From Amycolatopsis alba DSM 44262 (GTDB lineage: Bacteria > Actinomycetota > Actinomycetes > Mycobacteriales > Pseudonocardiaceae), in the NCBI RefSeq assembly GCF_000384215.1, contig NZ_KB913032.1, positions 9,323,605 through 9,387,604 of the forward strand: a DNA stretch of 64,000 bases. Direction: 5' to 3'. Below, piece after piece: positions 41,899 through 49,912 of the stretch. The notes below the pieces were generated by a model. That model had not been told where the DNA came from, made no database searches, and worked only from the letters and a program-made list of their open reading frames with translations. The number at the start of each line of letters is the position of its first letter. Position 1 is the first letter of the stretch. The position numbers and the translations under genes were made by a program.

Positions 41899-42381
41899 TC
41901 AGGCGGACTTCTGCTGCCTTGCCAGCCGCGCGACGCACCAGGCCGGGGCGCTGCCGCGGCGAAGGTGCTGCAAGACGGTCATCGGGCCGAGACGGCGGCC
42001 CAGGTCGGACGGCGTGAGCCCGGCCGCGCGGTAGTCGAGGGCGCGCTGGTCGAGCGGGCTGAGGCCGGCGTCCCACCAAGCTTCGGCCTCGGTGACGCCA
42101 CCGACCATCTGCCACCAGCCCGCGGCCTCGACGAGCAGGTCGCGCGGGACGCCGGGCAGACGGCTGCTCATGGCGTCGACGTAGCCGGGGTCCGCGGCCT
42201 CGACCGGCGCCCAGCGCGCCTGGCCGGACTGCTGACGCTGACCGGGGATACCGGGAACTTGACGGGGCGCGTCGGCGAGCCACGCGGACGCGATCCTGTC
42301 CGTTTCCTGCTCCTCGGGGGTTTGCTCACGCTCGGCCGCCCACTGCCGGATCAACGCATCGACTCCGGGATCTCCGGTCAT
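41899..42381 (-). CDS. Hypothetical protein, 160 residues
   Basis: A soluble protein rich in Trp, Ala and Arg with an N-terminal helical stretch (ALIRQWAAEREQTPEEQE) and blocks WWQMVGGVTEAEAWWDAGL and LGPMTVLQHLRRGSAP. Not recognised. Strong GC bias at third codon positions and an ATG with GGAGGCAGGG upstream support it as a real gene. No neighbour within 300 bases indicates its role. Confidence 0.72.
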   Translation of the reverse strand: MTGDPGVDALIRQWAAEREQTPEEQETDRIASAWLADAPRQVPGIPGQRQQSGQARWAPVEAADPGYVDAMSSRLPGVPRDLLVEAAGWWQMVGGVTEAEAWWDAGLSPLDQRALDYRAAGLTPSDLGRRLGPMTVLQHLRRGSAPAWCVARLARQQKSA

Positions 42382-42730
42382 CCCTGCCTCCTCATGATTC
42401 CCCGACTGACAAGTCCTGACTTACTTGCCCGGCTGAAAGTTTCCGCTGCTTGGGGCTTGCACCTGCGGAAACGCATCCCCAGGAGGCTGCCTCCAGCGGC
42501 TGGAGGACCAACCGATCACGCAATGTGAGCACCGTAGGGGCGCGGAGGTCTTTTCCGCCAGAGCTTCCAGGGCACGAATTCGTCGACCAGCGGGTTTTCG
42601 GGGGCAATCCACCCGGATGGTCGAGTCGTTCGACCGAAATACGAGACGGGTGACGCTGAGTGATAATCGCTGGTGAATGCGCACGGTGATCACCGGCGCC
42701 ACGAGGGACGCCGGTGATCATGGCGGCAGA
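42382..42730. other. Intergenic region with hairpins
   Basis: About 350 bases without a convincing gene. Besides the terminator-like repeat at 42687-42720 it has TTTCCGC/GCGGAAA arms around 42447-42478 and GGAGGCTGCCTCC near 42481, which may shape the leader of the 160-residue gene. Confidence 0.5.
42687..42720. terminator. Hairpin after the 55-residue membrane protein gene
   Basis: Perfect 12-base arms TGATCACCGGCG (42687-42698) and complement (42709-42720), ten-base loop, ten bases after the minus-strand stop. No T-run follows. Confidence 0.6.
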
Positions 42731-42898
42731 TCAGGAGAAGAGGCTCCGGACGAACGTCACGATGGCTTCGGCACCGGACCGGAGCCAGCCGAGCGCGGTG
42801 TGGACGGCGTCGGCGGACTGGGTCGGCCTGCTGATCAGAAAGAAGAGCACGAGCGCGACGACAGCGATCACAACGAATTTCTTCAAGCCGGGCGACAT
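42731..42898 (-). CDS. 55-residue single-pass membrane protein
   Basis: Begins MSPGLKKFVVIAVVALVLFF and ends VRSLFS. One membrane helix (residues 8-22) is followed by a short amphipathic part containing ADAVHTALGWLRSGAEAI. The start ATG is at 42898. Third codon positions are GC-rich and the frame is closed neatly by a hairpin, so it is probably a real gene despite its size. Function unknown; similar tiny proteins are common in actinobacteria. Confidence 0.72.
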   Translation of the reverse strand: MSPGLKKFVVIAVVALVLFFLISRPTQSADAVHTALGWLRSGAEAIVTFVRSLFS

Positions 42899-43018
42899 GG
42901 CTCCATCCCATCACACCGTAGTGTCCAGACGATGACTCCGCGCGCACTGCGGACTTTGTCACCACTTTAAGGAAATTCGGGGCCTGGTGCCCACCTTGAT
43001 TCCCCGAGGGAGCGATCG

Positions 43019-43795
43019 ATGAGCGAAAACGTTCTCGTCCACCGGGACGGACCGGTGACGACGATCACGCTGAACCGGCCCGAAGCCCGCAACGCGGTGG
43101 ACGGGCCGACCGCGGCCGCGCTGGCGGAAGCGTTCCGCGCCTTCGACGCCGACGACGGGGCCGCGGTCGCCGTCCTCACCGGTTCGGGTGACGCCTTCTG
43201 CGCCGGAGCCGATCTGAAGGCCGTCGGGACCGACCGCACCAACTCACTCGATCCGGTGCGTGACGGGCCGATGGGGCCGACGCGGATGACGCTGTCGAAG
43301 CCGGTGATCGCCGCGGTCCGCGGGCACGCCGTCGCGGGCGGTCTCGAGCTGGCGCTGTGGTGCGACCTGCGGGTCGCCGACAGTACGGCCGTCTTCGGCG
43401 TGTTCTGCCGTCGCTGGGGAGTGCCGCTGATCGACGGCGGCACGGTGCGCCTCCCCCGGCTGATCGGGCATTCGCGGGCGCTGGACCTGATCCTCACCGG
43501 CAGGCCGGTCGACGCCGACGAGGCGCTCACGATCGGGCTGGCGAACCGGGTCGTTCCCGACGGCGAGGCGACGGCGGCCGCGCAAGCCCTGGCGCGTGAA
43601 CTGGCCGCGTTCCCGCAAGCCTGCCTGCGCGCGGACCGCGCGTCCGCGTACGGCCAGTTCGGGCTGACCGAAGAGGAGGCGATGCGGGCCGAGTTCTCGC
43701 GTGCGCTGACCGGCGGTGGGCTCGCCGAAGAAGCCGTCGAAGGCGCCAGCCGGTTCAGTGACGGCGCGGGGCGTCACGGCAGCTTCGGCGCCTGA
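43019..43795 (+). CDS. Enoyl-CoA hydratase/isomerase family protein
   Basis: A 258-residue crotonase. The oxyanion-hole segments are GDAFCAGADLKAVG near residues 58-71 and AVRGHAVAGGLELALWCDLR near 100-119. In the second segment the position of the classic catalytic Glu is occupied within GGLELAL, while VFGVFCRRWGVPLIDGGTVRLPR differs from typical hydratases, so isomerase or thioesterase-like activity is possible. The ATG at 43019 follows GAGGGAG. Next gene is 19 bases on. Confidence 0.87.
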   Translation: MSENVLVHRDGPVTTITLNRPEARNAVDGPTAAALAEAFRAFDADDGAAVAVLTGSGDAFCAGADLKAVGTDRTNSLDPVRDGPMGPTRMTLSKPVIAAVRGHAVAGGLELALWCDLRVADSTAVFGVFCRRWGVPLIDGGTVRLPRLIGHSRALDLILTGRPVDADEALTIGLANRVVPDGEATAAAQALARELAAFPQACLRADRASAYGQFGLTEEEAMRAEFSRALTGGGLAEEAVEGASRFSDGAGRHGSFGA

Positions 43796-43814
43796 CAGTC
43801 CTAATGTCTGTCGG

Positions 43815-44339
43815 ATGAACGAAACCGGAGTCGCGCTCAGACCGGTGTCCGAAGAAGACCTGCCGATGCTCGAAGCGCTCACGAACGATCCCCAGGCCGT
43901 GGGCAAGTTCGAATGGCACGGCTGGCACGACCCGCATTTCCTGCGCCGACGCTGGGCCGAGACCGGCATGCTCGCGGCGGACAACGGGATGCTGATGATC
44001 GAACTCGACGGGCGGCGGCTCGGTTTCGTCTCGTGGCACAAGACCAGGACCGGGTCGACGTCGTACTGCTGGAACGCAGGTCTCGTGCTCATTCCCGAGG
44101 CCCGAGGGCACGGCCACGGGACCGAGGCCCAGCGGCTGCTCGTCCGCTACCTCTTCGCCCACACGCAGATGAACCGGGTCGAGGCGTCGACGGAAGCGGG
44201 CAACGCCGCCGAGCAGCGCTCCCTGGCGAAGGCGGGCTTCACCAGGGAGGGCGTGCTGCGCGGCTACGGATTCCGGGACGGGGCCTGGCGCGACCACATC
44301 CTCTATTCGATGCTGCGGTCCGATCTGGAACGTCCTTAA
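43815..44339 (+). CDS. GNAT-family N-acetyltransferase
   Basis: A 174-residue RimJ/RimL-like acetyltransferase. The acetyl-CoA pyrophosphate loop is RGHGHGTEAQRLL near residues 95-107 and the C-terminal strand is NAAEQRSLAKAGFTREGVLRGYG (cited as EQRSLAKAGF). Probable substrate is a protein N-terminus, an amino acid or a small amine; not determinable. The ATG at 43815 fits. It converges with the racemase gene, overlapping by four bases at the stops. Confidence 0.88.
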   Translation: MNETGVALRPVSEEDLPMLEALTNDPQAVGKFEWHGWHDPHFLRRRWAETGMLAADNGMLMIELDGRRLGFVSWHKTRTGSTSYCWNAGLVLIPEARGHGHGTEAQRLLVRYLFAHTQMNRVEASTEAGNAAEQRSLAKAGFTREGVLRGYGFRDGAWRDHILYSMLRSDLERP

Positions 44340-45508
44340 ACGATGGTGCCCGCGGCCTTGAGCCGCTCGATCCCGTCGGCGTCCACGCCCAGTTCCGCGA
44401 GGACGTCGGCGGTGTCGCCGCCCTTGGGCCGCGGCGGCTCGGGGGTCGCCGCCGGGGTGCGGTCGAACCTCGGCGCGGGCGCCGGCTGCATCATGCCGCC
44501 GACGTCGACGAACGTCCCGCGCGCGACGTTGTGCGGATGCGACGGCGCTTCACGCGGCGAAAGCACCGCCGTCAGGCACGCGTCGGTGCCCTCGGCTTTC
44601 GCGACCAGTTCGTCGCGAGTGTGCTTCGCGACGGCTTCGGCGACGATCTCGCGCAGTTTCGGCCACTCGTTCTTGTCGACGTGGACCGGGATCTGCTCGG
44701 GATCGAGGCCGAGCACCTTCACCAGGTCGCCCCAGAACCGCATCTCGATCGCGCCGATGGCGACGTACTTGCCGTCGGCGGTCTCGTAGGTGTCGTAGAA
44801 CGGCGCGCCGCCGTCGAGCATGTTCTCGCCACGCCCGCCCGGCCACAGCCCGGAGTCCAGCAGCCCGTGCAGGCTGGTGGTCAGCAGCGCCGCCCCGTCC
44901 ACCATGGACGCGTCGACCACCTGCCCCTTGCCGGAGGACTGGCGTTCGAACAGCGCCGCCAGCACCCCCATCGCGAGCAGGAGGCCACCGCCGCCGAAGT
45001 CGCCGACGAGGTTGAGCGGCACCACCGGCCGCTGCCCGGCGTGCCCGATGGGTTCGAGCGCGCCGGAGATGCCGATGTAGTTGATGTCGTGCCCGGCGAC
45101 GGCCGCCAGCGGGCCGTCCTGGCCGTAGCCGGTCATCCGGCCGTAGACCAGCCGCGGATTGCGGGCGTGGACCTGATCCGGTCCGATGCCCATCCGTTCC
45201 GCGACGCCGGGACGGAAACCCTCGATGAGCACGTCGGCGTCGTCGGCGAGTTTCAGTACCAGTTCGACCCCCTCCGGGGTCTTGGTGTTGATCCCGATCG
45301 ACCGCCTGCCCCTGGCGAGCGGATCGTTCGGGAAGCCGATGACGTCGTTGCCAGGGGTCGCCCGGTCGATCCGGACCACCTCCGCACCGAGATCGGCGAG
45401 GATCGTGCAGGCGAACGGCGCCGGGGCGAGCCCGGCCAGTTCGACGACCTTGAGCCCGCTGAGGGGGCCGGCCTTCTTCGCCACGTCTTTCCTTTCTGCG
45501 CCGGTCAT
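44336..45508 (-). CDS. Alpha-methylacyl-CoA racemase
   Basis: A 390-residue family III CoA-transferase-fold protein. The racemase signature residues are the His in GHDINYIGISG and the Asp in NLVGDFGGGG, with the conserved NMLDGGAPFYDTYETADGKY region (as DGGAPFYDTYETADG). It interconverts (2R)- and (2S)-methylacyl-CoA, which branched-chain and sterol side-chain oxidation requires. Three bases separate it from the acyl-CoA dehydrogenase, so both are one operon. Formyl-CoA-transferase-like activity is less likely given the intact GHDINY and GDFGGG. Confidence 0.88.
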   Translation of the reverse strand: MTGAERKDVAKKAGPLSGLKVVELAGLAPAPFACTILADLGAEVVRIDRATPGNDVIGFPNDPLARGRRSIGINTKTPEGVELVLKLADDADVLIEGFRPGVAERMGIGPDQVHARNPRLVYGRMTGYGQDGPLAAVAGHDINYIGISGALEPIGHAGQRPVVPLNLVGDFGGGGLLLAMGVLAALFERQSSGKGQVVDASMVDGAALLTTSLHGLLDSGLWPGGRGENMLDGGAPFYDTYETADGKYVAIGAIEMRFWGDLVKVLGLDPEQIPVHVDKNEWPKLREIVAEAVAKHTRDELVAKAEGTDACLTAVLSPREAPSHPHNVARGTFVDVGGMMQPAPAPRFDRTPAATPEPPRPKGGDTADVLAELGVDADGIERLKAAGTIV

Positions 45509-45511
45509 CGC

Positions 45512-46663
45512 TCAGAGCGTGCGGGAGATGATTTCCTTCATGATCTCGCTGGTGCCGCCGAAGATCCGGGAGATCCGGATGTCGGCCCACGCGCGCGCGA
45601 TCGGGTACTCGGACATGTAGCCGTAGCCGCCGAAGAGCTGCAGGCAGTCGTCGACGACCTTGTTGACCCGTTCGGTGGTCCACAGCTTCGCCATCGCCGC
45701 GCCCTGCACGTCGAGTTCCTTGCGCAGGTGCCGTTCGATGCACTGGTCGAGGTACGCGCGCGACACCGCGGCTTCGGTGGCGGCCTCGGCGAGTTTGAAC
45801 TTCGTGTTCTGGAAGTGGTAGATCGGGCGGCCGAACGCCTGCCGGTCCTTGGTGTAGGCGATGGTCTGGTCGATCGCGGCCTCCATCCCGGCGACCGCGG
45901 TGACGGCGATGATCAGCCGTTCCTGCGGCAGCTGCTGCATGAGCTGGATGAAGCCGAGGCCTTCCTGGTCGCCGAGGAGGTTGGCGACGGGCACGCGGAC
46001 GTCGTCGAAGTTCAGCTCCGCGGTGTCCTGGCCCTTGAGCCCGATCTTGTCGAGGACACGGCCACGGCTGAAACCGGGGGTGTCGGTCTCGACGGCGATC
46101 AGCGAGACCCCCTGCGCGCCCGCGTCCGGGTCGGTCTTCACCGCGACGACGACGAGGTCGGCGTGGAAACCGTTGGTGATGAACGTCTTCGCGCCGTTGA
46201 TCACGTAGTGGTCGCCGTCGCGCACCGCGCGGGTCTTGATGCTCTGCAGGTCCGAACCCGTACCGGGCTCGGTCATCGCGACGGCGCCGACCATCTCACC
46301 GGACGCGAACTTCGGCAGCCACTCCCGCTTCTTCTCTTCGTTGGCGTACTCCAGCAGGTAGTGCGCGACGATTCCACTGTGGACGGTGACGCCCCAGGCG
46401 CTGTCGCCGGACCGTGCCTGCTCTTCGTAGAGCACGGCCTCGTGGGCGAACGTGCCGCCGCCACCGCCGTACTCCTCCGGGATGGACAGTGCCAGCAGGC
46501 CGACCTCGCCCGCTTTCGTCCACAGTTCGCGGTCGACCTTCTTCTCGGCCGCCCAGCGCTCCTGGTTCGGCGCGAGTTCCTTCTGGCAGAACGTCCGGGC
46601 GAGGTCCCGGAGGTCTTCGAGCTCCGTCGTGCTCCACGAACTCTTCTGGATCTGCAAGGGCAC
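45512..46663 (-). CDS. Acyl-CoA dehydrogenase
   Basis: A 383-residue acyl-CoA dehydrogenase with AMTEPGTGSDLQSIKT, GAKTFITNGFHADLV and the C-terminal LFGGYGYMSEYPIARAWAD, followed by RIFGGTSEIMKEIISR. It oxidises an acyl-CoA, probably 2-methyl-branched, as it precedes the racemase. The start is GTG 46663. Divergent from a TetR gene with a long inverted repeat between, indicating local control rather than KstR: no KstR motif is seen here. Confidence 0.9.
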   Translation of the reverse strand: MPLQIQKSSWSTTELEDLRDLARTFCQKELAPNQERWAAEKKVDRELWTKAGEVGLLALSIPEEYGGGGGTFAHEAVLYEEQARSGDSAWGVTVHSGIVAHYLLEYANEEKKREWLPKFASGEMVGAVAMTEPGTGSDLQSIKTRAVRDGDHYVINGAKTFITNGFHADLVVVAVKTDPDAGAQGVSLIAVETDTPGFSRGRVLDKIGLKGQDTAELNFDDVRVPVANLLGDQEGLGFIQLMQQLPQERLIIAVTAVAGMEAAIDQTIAYTKDRQAFGRPIYHFQNTKFKLAEAATEAAVSRAYLDQCIERHLRKELDVQGAAMAKLWTTERVNKVVDDCLQLFGGYGYMSEYPIARAWADIRISRIFGGTSEIMKEIISRTL

Positions 46664-46704
46664 GGCCTACGCCTCCTGATCGGACCTGGAAAACATGACG
46701 CTTA

Positions 46705-46734
46705 GGATGTAAGTTCCAACCGGAATGTACATCC
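46705..46734. promoter_or_regulatory. 30-base inverted repeat between acyl-CoA dehydrogenase and TetR genes
   Basis: Thirteen-base arms GGATGTAAGTTCC (46705-46717) and GGAATGTACATCC (46722-46734) pair at 11 positions around AACC. It is 42 bases from one start and 34 from the other. Long operators of this form are typical for TetR regulators. Confidence 0.68.
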
Positions 46735-46767
46735 GTACCGAGCTGCACGTAAAGGGGGTCGGATCAG

Positions 46768-47382
46768 GTGAGCGTGATCGGCAGGACCCATCGCACCCAG
46801 GCCGAACGACGGGAGCAGACCCGCACCGCCCTGCTCGACGCGACCGTCGATTGCCTGGTCGACCTCGGCTACGCGCGCACCTCGGTCCAGGAGATCTGCG
46901 CCCGCGCCGGGGTCTCGAAAGGCGCCGTGCAGCATCACTTCTCCGCGAAGGCCGAACTCATGGCGGCCGCCGTCGAGCACCTGACGGAGAAGCTGCGCGG
47001 ACAGCTCGCGAACTCGATCTCGGCGCTTCCCGGCGGCGCCTCGGGGGTCGCGGCGGCGATCGACCTGCTATGGGAGGGCTACTCGGGCACGCTGTCCACC
47101 GCGGCCACGGAACTGTGGGTCGCGGCGCGCACCGACCCCGAACTCCGCGCGGCGATCCGCCCGGTCGACAAGGCACTGGGCCGCTCGACGCTGGAACACA
47201 TCACCGCGGTCGCCGGGGACCTGCCGAAGGAGCGCGCGGAGATCCTGTTCTGGCTGACCGTGAACCTCACCCGCGGGCTGGCACTGGACGCCGAACTCGG
47301 CGGCGATCCGAACCGGCGGCGGCAATTGCTCGACGAATGGAAGCGCGTCGCGGTGATGCTCTACGAGGACGCCGCCACGTAG
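46768..47382 (+). CDS. TetR-family regulator
   Basis: A 204-residue TetR protein: QEICARAGVSKGAVQHHFSAKAEL is its HTH (key turn VSKGAVQHHF) and the C-terminal half has LWVAARTDPELRAAIRPVDKALG of the TetR_C group. GTG 46768 follows AAAGGGGGT. It most likely represses the divergent acyl-CoA dehydrogenase-racemase operon through the repeat at 46705; the ligand may be an acyl-CoA. Confidence 0.88.
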   Translation: MSVIGRTHRTQAERREQTRTALLDATVDCLVDLGYARTSVQEICARAGVSKGAVQHHFSAKAELMAAAVEHLTEKLRGQLANSISALPGGASGVAAAIDLLWEGYSGTLSTAATELWVAARTDPELRAAIRPVDKALGRSTLEHITAVAGDLPKERAEILFWLTVNLTRGLALDAELGGDPNRRRQLLDEWKRVAVMLYEDAAT

Positions 47383-47509
47383 CCGCGAAAAGTGCGAATT
47401 CGCAAAGGCACGGGCACCACACCTACGGAAGCATGAGAAAGAAGACAAGCCCTACCTGCGTTTACTACGCTGCATATCCGGGCAGTCACGCAGGGGAGGC
47501 GATACCGAC

Positions 47510-47869
47510 GTGTCCTGGAACGCGGAGGAACTCACGCACCGCGCCGTCGAAATCGACGCGGAATTAGCACGGCGAAGATTTCCCGGCCGGTCCCATGACG
47601 GGCTGGCCCTGGCCGTCGTGACCGGTCAAGGCAGGCTGGTCGGCCTGTTGCTCGCGGATCACGCGACCGGAATGCCGCATCCGCAACTGGCGGGACCCGC
47701 CGTGGTGGAAGCCGTTCACGCGGCGAGAAGAGCGGCGGCGGAAACAGGTCTGACCACAATGCGGGCGGTGTTCGGCGAACAGGATCACCGGCGCCGAAGA
47801 TCTCCGGAAGTCCGCGAAGACGAGGAGAGTTTCGAAGAATTCGATTTCCTGAGCGAGGAACTTCGATGA
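47510..47869 (+). CDS. YbaB/EbfC-like protein, first copy
   Basis: A 119-residue protein with the YbaB-type core LAVVTGQGRLVGLLLADHA and GPAVVEAVHAARRAAAE, preceded by a helix, and an acidic C-terminal tail (EDEESFEEFDF). In actinobacteria such proteins commonly accompany WXG100 genes of type VII secretion loci; EspL is a studied relative. GTG 47510 follows GGGGAGGC. Overlap with the next gene (ATGA) starts a five-gene coupled run. Confidence 0.75.
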   Translation: MSWNAEELTHRAVEIDAELARRRFPGRSHDGLALAVVTGQGRLVGLLLADHATGMPHPQLAGPAVVEAVHAARRAAAETGLTTMRAVFGEQDHRRRRSPEVREDEESFEEFDFLSEELR

Positions 47870-48132
47870 ATCACGAAGACGATCTTTATCACCTCGCGAA
47901 AGAAATAGACGCGAAGGTCGCGAGGGCCAAGGACGCGTCACGGGCGGCGGCGCGGGCGCGGCGAACGTGGCAGCTGCCAGGAGAGATCGGGACGTTCACC
48001 ACCACCGGAGCGGGCGAACTGGTGGACGTGTCCCTCAACGCCTCGGTGGTGAAGTCCTACTCCGCCGCGAGCCTGTCGCGGAAGCTGCTCGCGGGCATCC
48101 AGCGGGCCGAGCGGGACGGAGGGATCGCATGA
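47866..48132 (+). CDS. YbaB/EbfC-like protein, second copy
   Basis: An 88-residue protein with the same layout as the preceding gene: charged helix, then GTFTTTGAGELVDVSLNAS and LSRKLLAGIQRAERDGG. Divergence between the two copies is high, so duplication is old. It overlaps both neighbours by four bases. Likely a nucleoid-like or chaperone-like partner of the secretion-type proteins that follow. Confidence 0.72.
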   Translation: MNHEDDLYHLAKEIDAKVARAKDASRAAARARRTWQLPGEIGTFTTTGAGELVDVSLNASVVKSYSAASLSRKLLAGIQRAERDGGIA

Positions 48133-48512
48133 GTCAGCCGCTTCCCTTCGAATCCGGGCCGGGACAGGGTTATCACGTCTATCCGGACAAGCTGCGCGCC
48201 GCGGCGGACGCGATCGACCAAGCGGCGGATCTCCTCCGCGCCTTCGCGCTCACGGATCTGGCCGACGTCCGGTTGGCACAGGCCGATCTGGGCCTGCCGG
48301 GCACCCTCACCCAGCTGATGCGCGGAGTACAGGGCGCGGGCACGGTCGACGCCTACAACCGGGCCGTGGACCAGGTCCGGGAGATCTCGGTGTCCAACTC
48401 CGCCGAACTGGGCGAACTGAGCGCCGCCCTCCATCGCGCCGCCGAACACTACGAACGACTCGATCGGCACGCCTATGACGAGCTCAAGAAGCTCGAAGGA
48501 GGAATCCGGTGA
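48129..48512 (+). CDS. WXG/ESX-associated helical protein
   Basis: A 127-residue, almost wholly helical protein beginning YHVYPDKLRAAADAIDQAADLLR, the pattern of actinobacterial DUF2580/EspC-like and WXG100-related chaperones. It has no WXG itself, no signal peptide and no membrane helix. YDELKKLEGGIR ends it. Overlaps by four bases with both neighbours. Confidence 0.7.
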   Translation: MSQPLPFESGPGQGYHVYPDKLRAAADAIDQAADLLRAFALTDLADVRLAQADLGLPGTLTQLMRGVQGAGTVDAYNRAVDQVREISVSNSAELGELSAALHRAAEHYERLDRHAYDELKKLEGGIR

Positions 48513-49219
48513 CCGGCCGAACCTCGACCGAGCTCCTGTACCCCCGGAAGGCCGATCAGGAGGTCCGCTTCTACGCCGACCTGATCGGCGCGGACGGCAT
48601 CCTCGAACTCCTGGACAATCTCAAGAAATTCCTGCTCGGCGATCTGCGGAAGTCCTTGGCGCTGGCGGACACCTTCGCCTCGCAGAGCAAACTCAAGACG
48701 GCGTCCGAACGCGTCACGGACACGAAACTGTCGTTGCGGACAGCCTGGCAGGGCGACGGTTTCGACCAGTTCGCGGCGTACGCCGACGAAACGACGAAAG
48801 CCCTCGATGCCGGGCAGGCGTCGCTGGGGGCGCTGACGACGATCGTGGTGAATCTTGCCACCACCATCATCGACACCTACAAGAACCTGCTCGAATTGCT
48901 GGGCAACTGCGCTTCGACCCTCGCCCAGCTCGGCGGGAAGTTCGGCGTGGTCCTCGGCTCGGCGGTCTTCCCGCCGCTGACCCCGGTGGCGATCAAGGAT
49001 CTGATCGACGGCATCAATTCCGCGTTCACCACGTTCTGGCGGGACTGCAACGCCGGTCTCACCAAACTGCTCACCGACATGACGGCGTTGATCGGCGCCG
49101 GGTTCCAGCTCCGGGTCATCGAGCGGAACTTCCCCAAGATCCCGTCCGTGGGCACGAGCACGGTGGTGGTCGCCGATCCGAAGCGCTGGCGGATCAAGCC
49201 CGACGCGGACCCGGCATGA
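48509..49219 (+). CDS. WXG100-like long helical protein
   Basis: A 236-residue protein with a WXG-like turn in LRTAWQGDGFDQFAAYADE near residues 77-95 (W-Q-G), flanked by helices, then a hydrophobic stretch (IVVNLATTIIDTYKNLLELLG) and a C-terminal part without a toxin fold I can identify. It resembles the N-terminal half of LXG/WXG effectors without the cytotoxic domain. It may be an exported pore-like or structural substrate. Coupled to the neighbouring genes. Confidence 0.7.
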   Translation: MTGRTSTELLYPRKADQEVRFYADLIGADGILELLDNLKKFLLGDLRKSLALADTFASQSKLKTASERVTDTKLSLRTAWQGDGFDQFAAYADETTKALDAGQASLGALTTIVVNLATTIIDTYKNLLELLGNCASTLAQLGGKFGVVLGSAVFPPLTPVAIKDLIDGINSAFTTFWRDCNAGLTKLLTDMTALIGAGFQLRVIERNFPKIPSVGTSTVVVADPKRWRIKPDADPA

Positions 49220-49809
49220 GGTACCTGGCACGACGGTACGCGGTGATCGTTCTCCTGGCGATGCTCGCCGCCGGATGCGGCAAGCCCGCCGCGGGCCCGT
49301 CGCCGGGTTCGGCCATGCACCTGGCACCGCCCATCCCGGTTCCGCTCGACAGCGCCAAGTTCATCGCCGATCCCTGCAGCGCGATCGCCGTGGAACAGGT
49401 CGAAAGCATCGGTTTCAGCGACGGCGCCCGCGACACCGGCCGTGACACCCAATGCGTTCTCGCCTTCGGCCCGGTCGTCCGGGTACAGACCTCGTGGCTG
49501 AGCCCGCTGCGGGAAACCCTCGACACCCTCTACACCGACCACGCGACCGGCAAGGACACCGGGAACCGATGGGAAGAGCTGACGATCAAGGGCTATCCGG
49601 TGGTGGTCGTCTGGGCCGAGGAGAACGTGCCCGGCCGTCAGGACAAGGGACCGCTCGCCTGCCGGCTGGCACTCGGACTGGACGAACGGACCTTGATGTA
49701 CGTCGGCACCAACGTCGACGAACGCGCGGAGGCGGGCCCGTGGCAGTACGACCCTTGCGGTGCGGCCAAGAAGATCACGGAGTTCGTCATCGAGAACCTT
49801 CGCTCGTAG
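49216..49809 (+). CDS. DUF3558-like lipoprotein
   Basis: A 197-residue lipoprotein. The signal peptide YAVIVLLAMLAAGC ends in the lipobox with C21. The mature part has the DUF3558-type DPCSAIAVEQVESIGF and TQCVLAFG segments with paired cysteines and YDPCGAAKKITEFVIENL at the end. Such lipoproteins commonly end WXG100 cassettes in Pseudonocardiales. The ATG overlaps the preceding stop by four bases. Confidence 0.82.
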   Translation: MRYLARRYAVIVLLAMLAAGCGKPAAGPSPGSAMHLAPPIPVPLDSAKFIADPCSAIAVEQVESIGFSDGARDTGRDTQCVLAFGPVVRVQTSWLSPLRETLDTLYTDHATGKDTGNRWEELTIKGYPVVVVWAEENVPGRQDKGPLACRLALGLDERTLMYVGTNVDERAEAGPWQYDPCGAAKKITEFVIENLRS

Positions 49810-49912
49810 CACGCGCGAAAGCCGTTGACCAGAGCACAGGTGACACTTATCTCGACGGCCGATCCGTGATGGAATTCCTTGCTGGAGAACAAAACCGGCG
49901 GAGGAGCCGACC

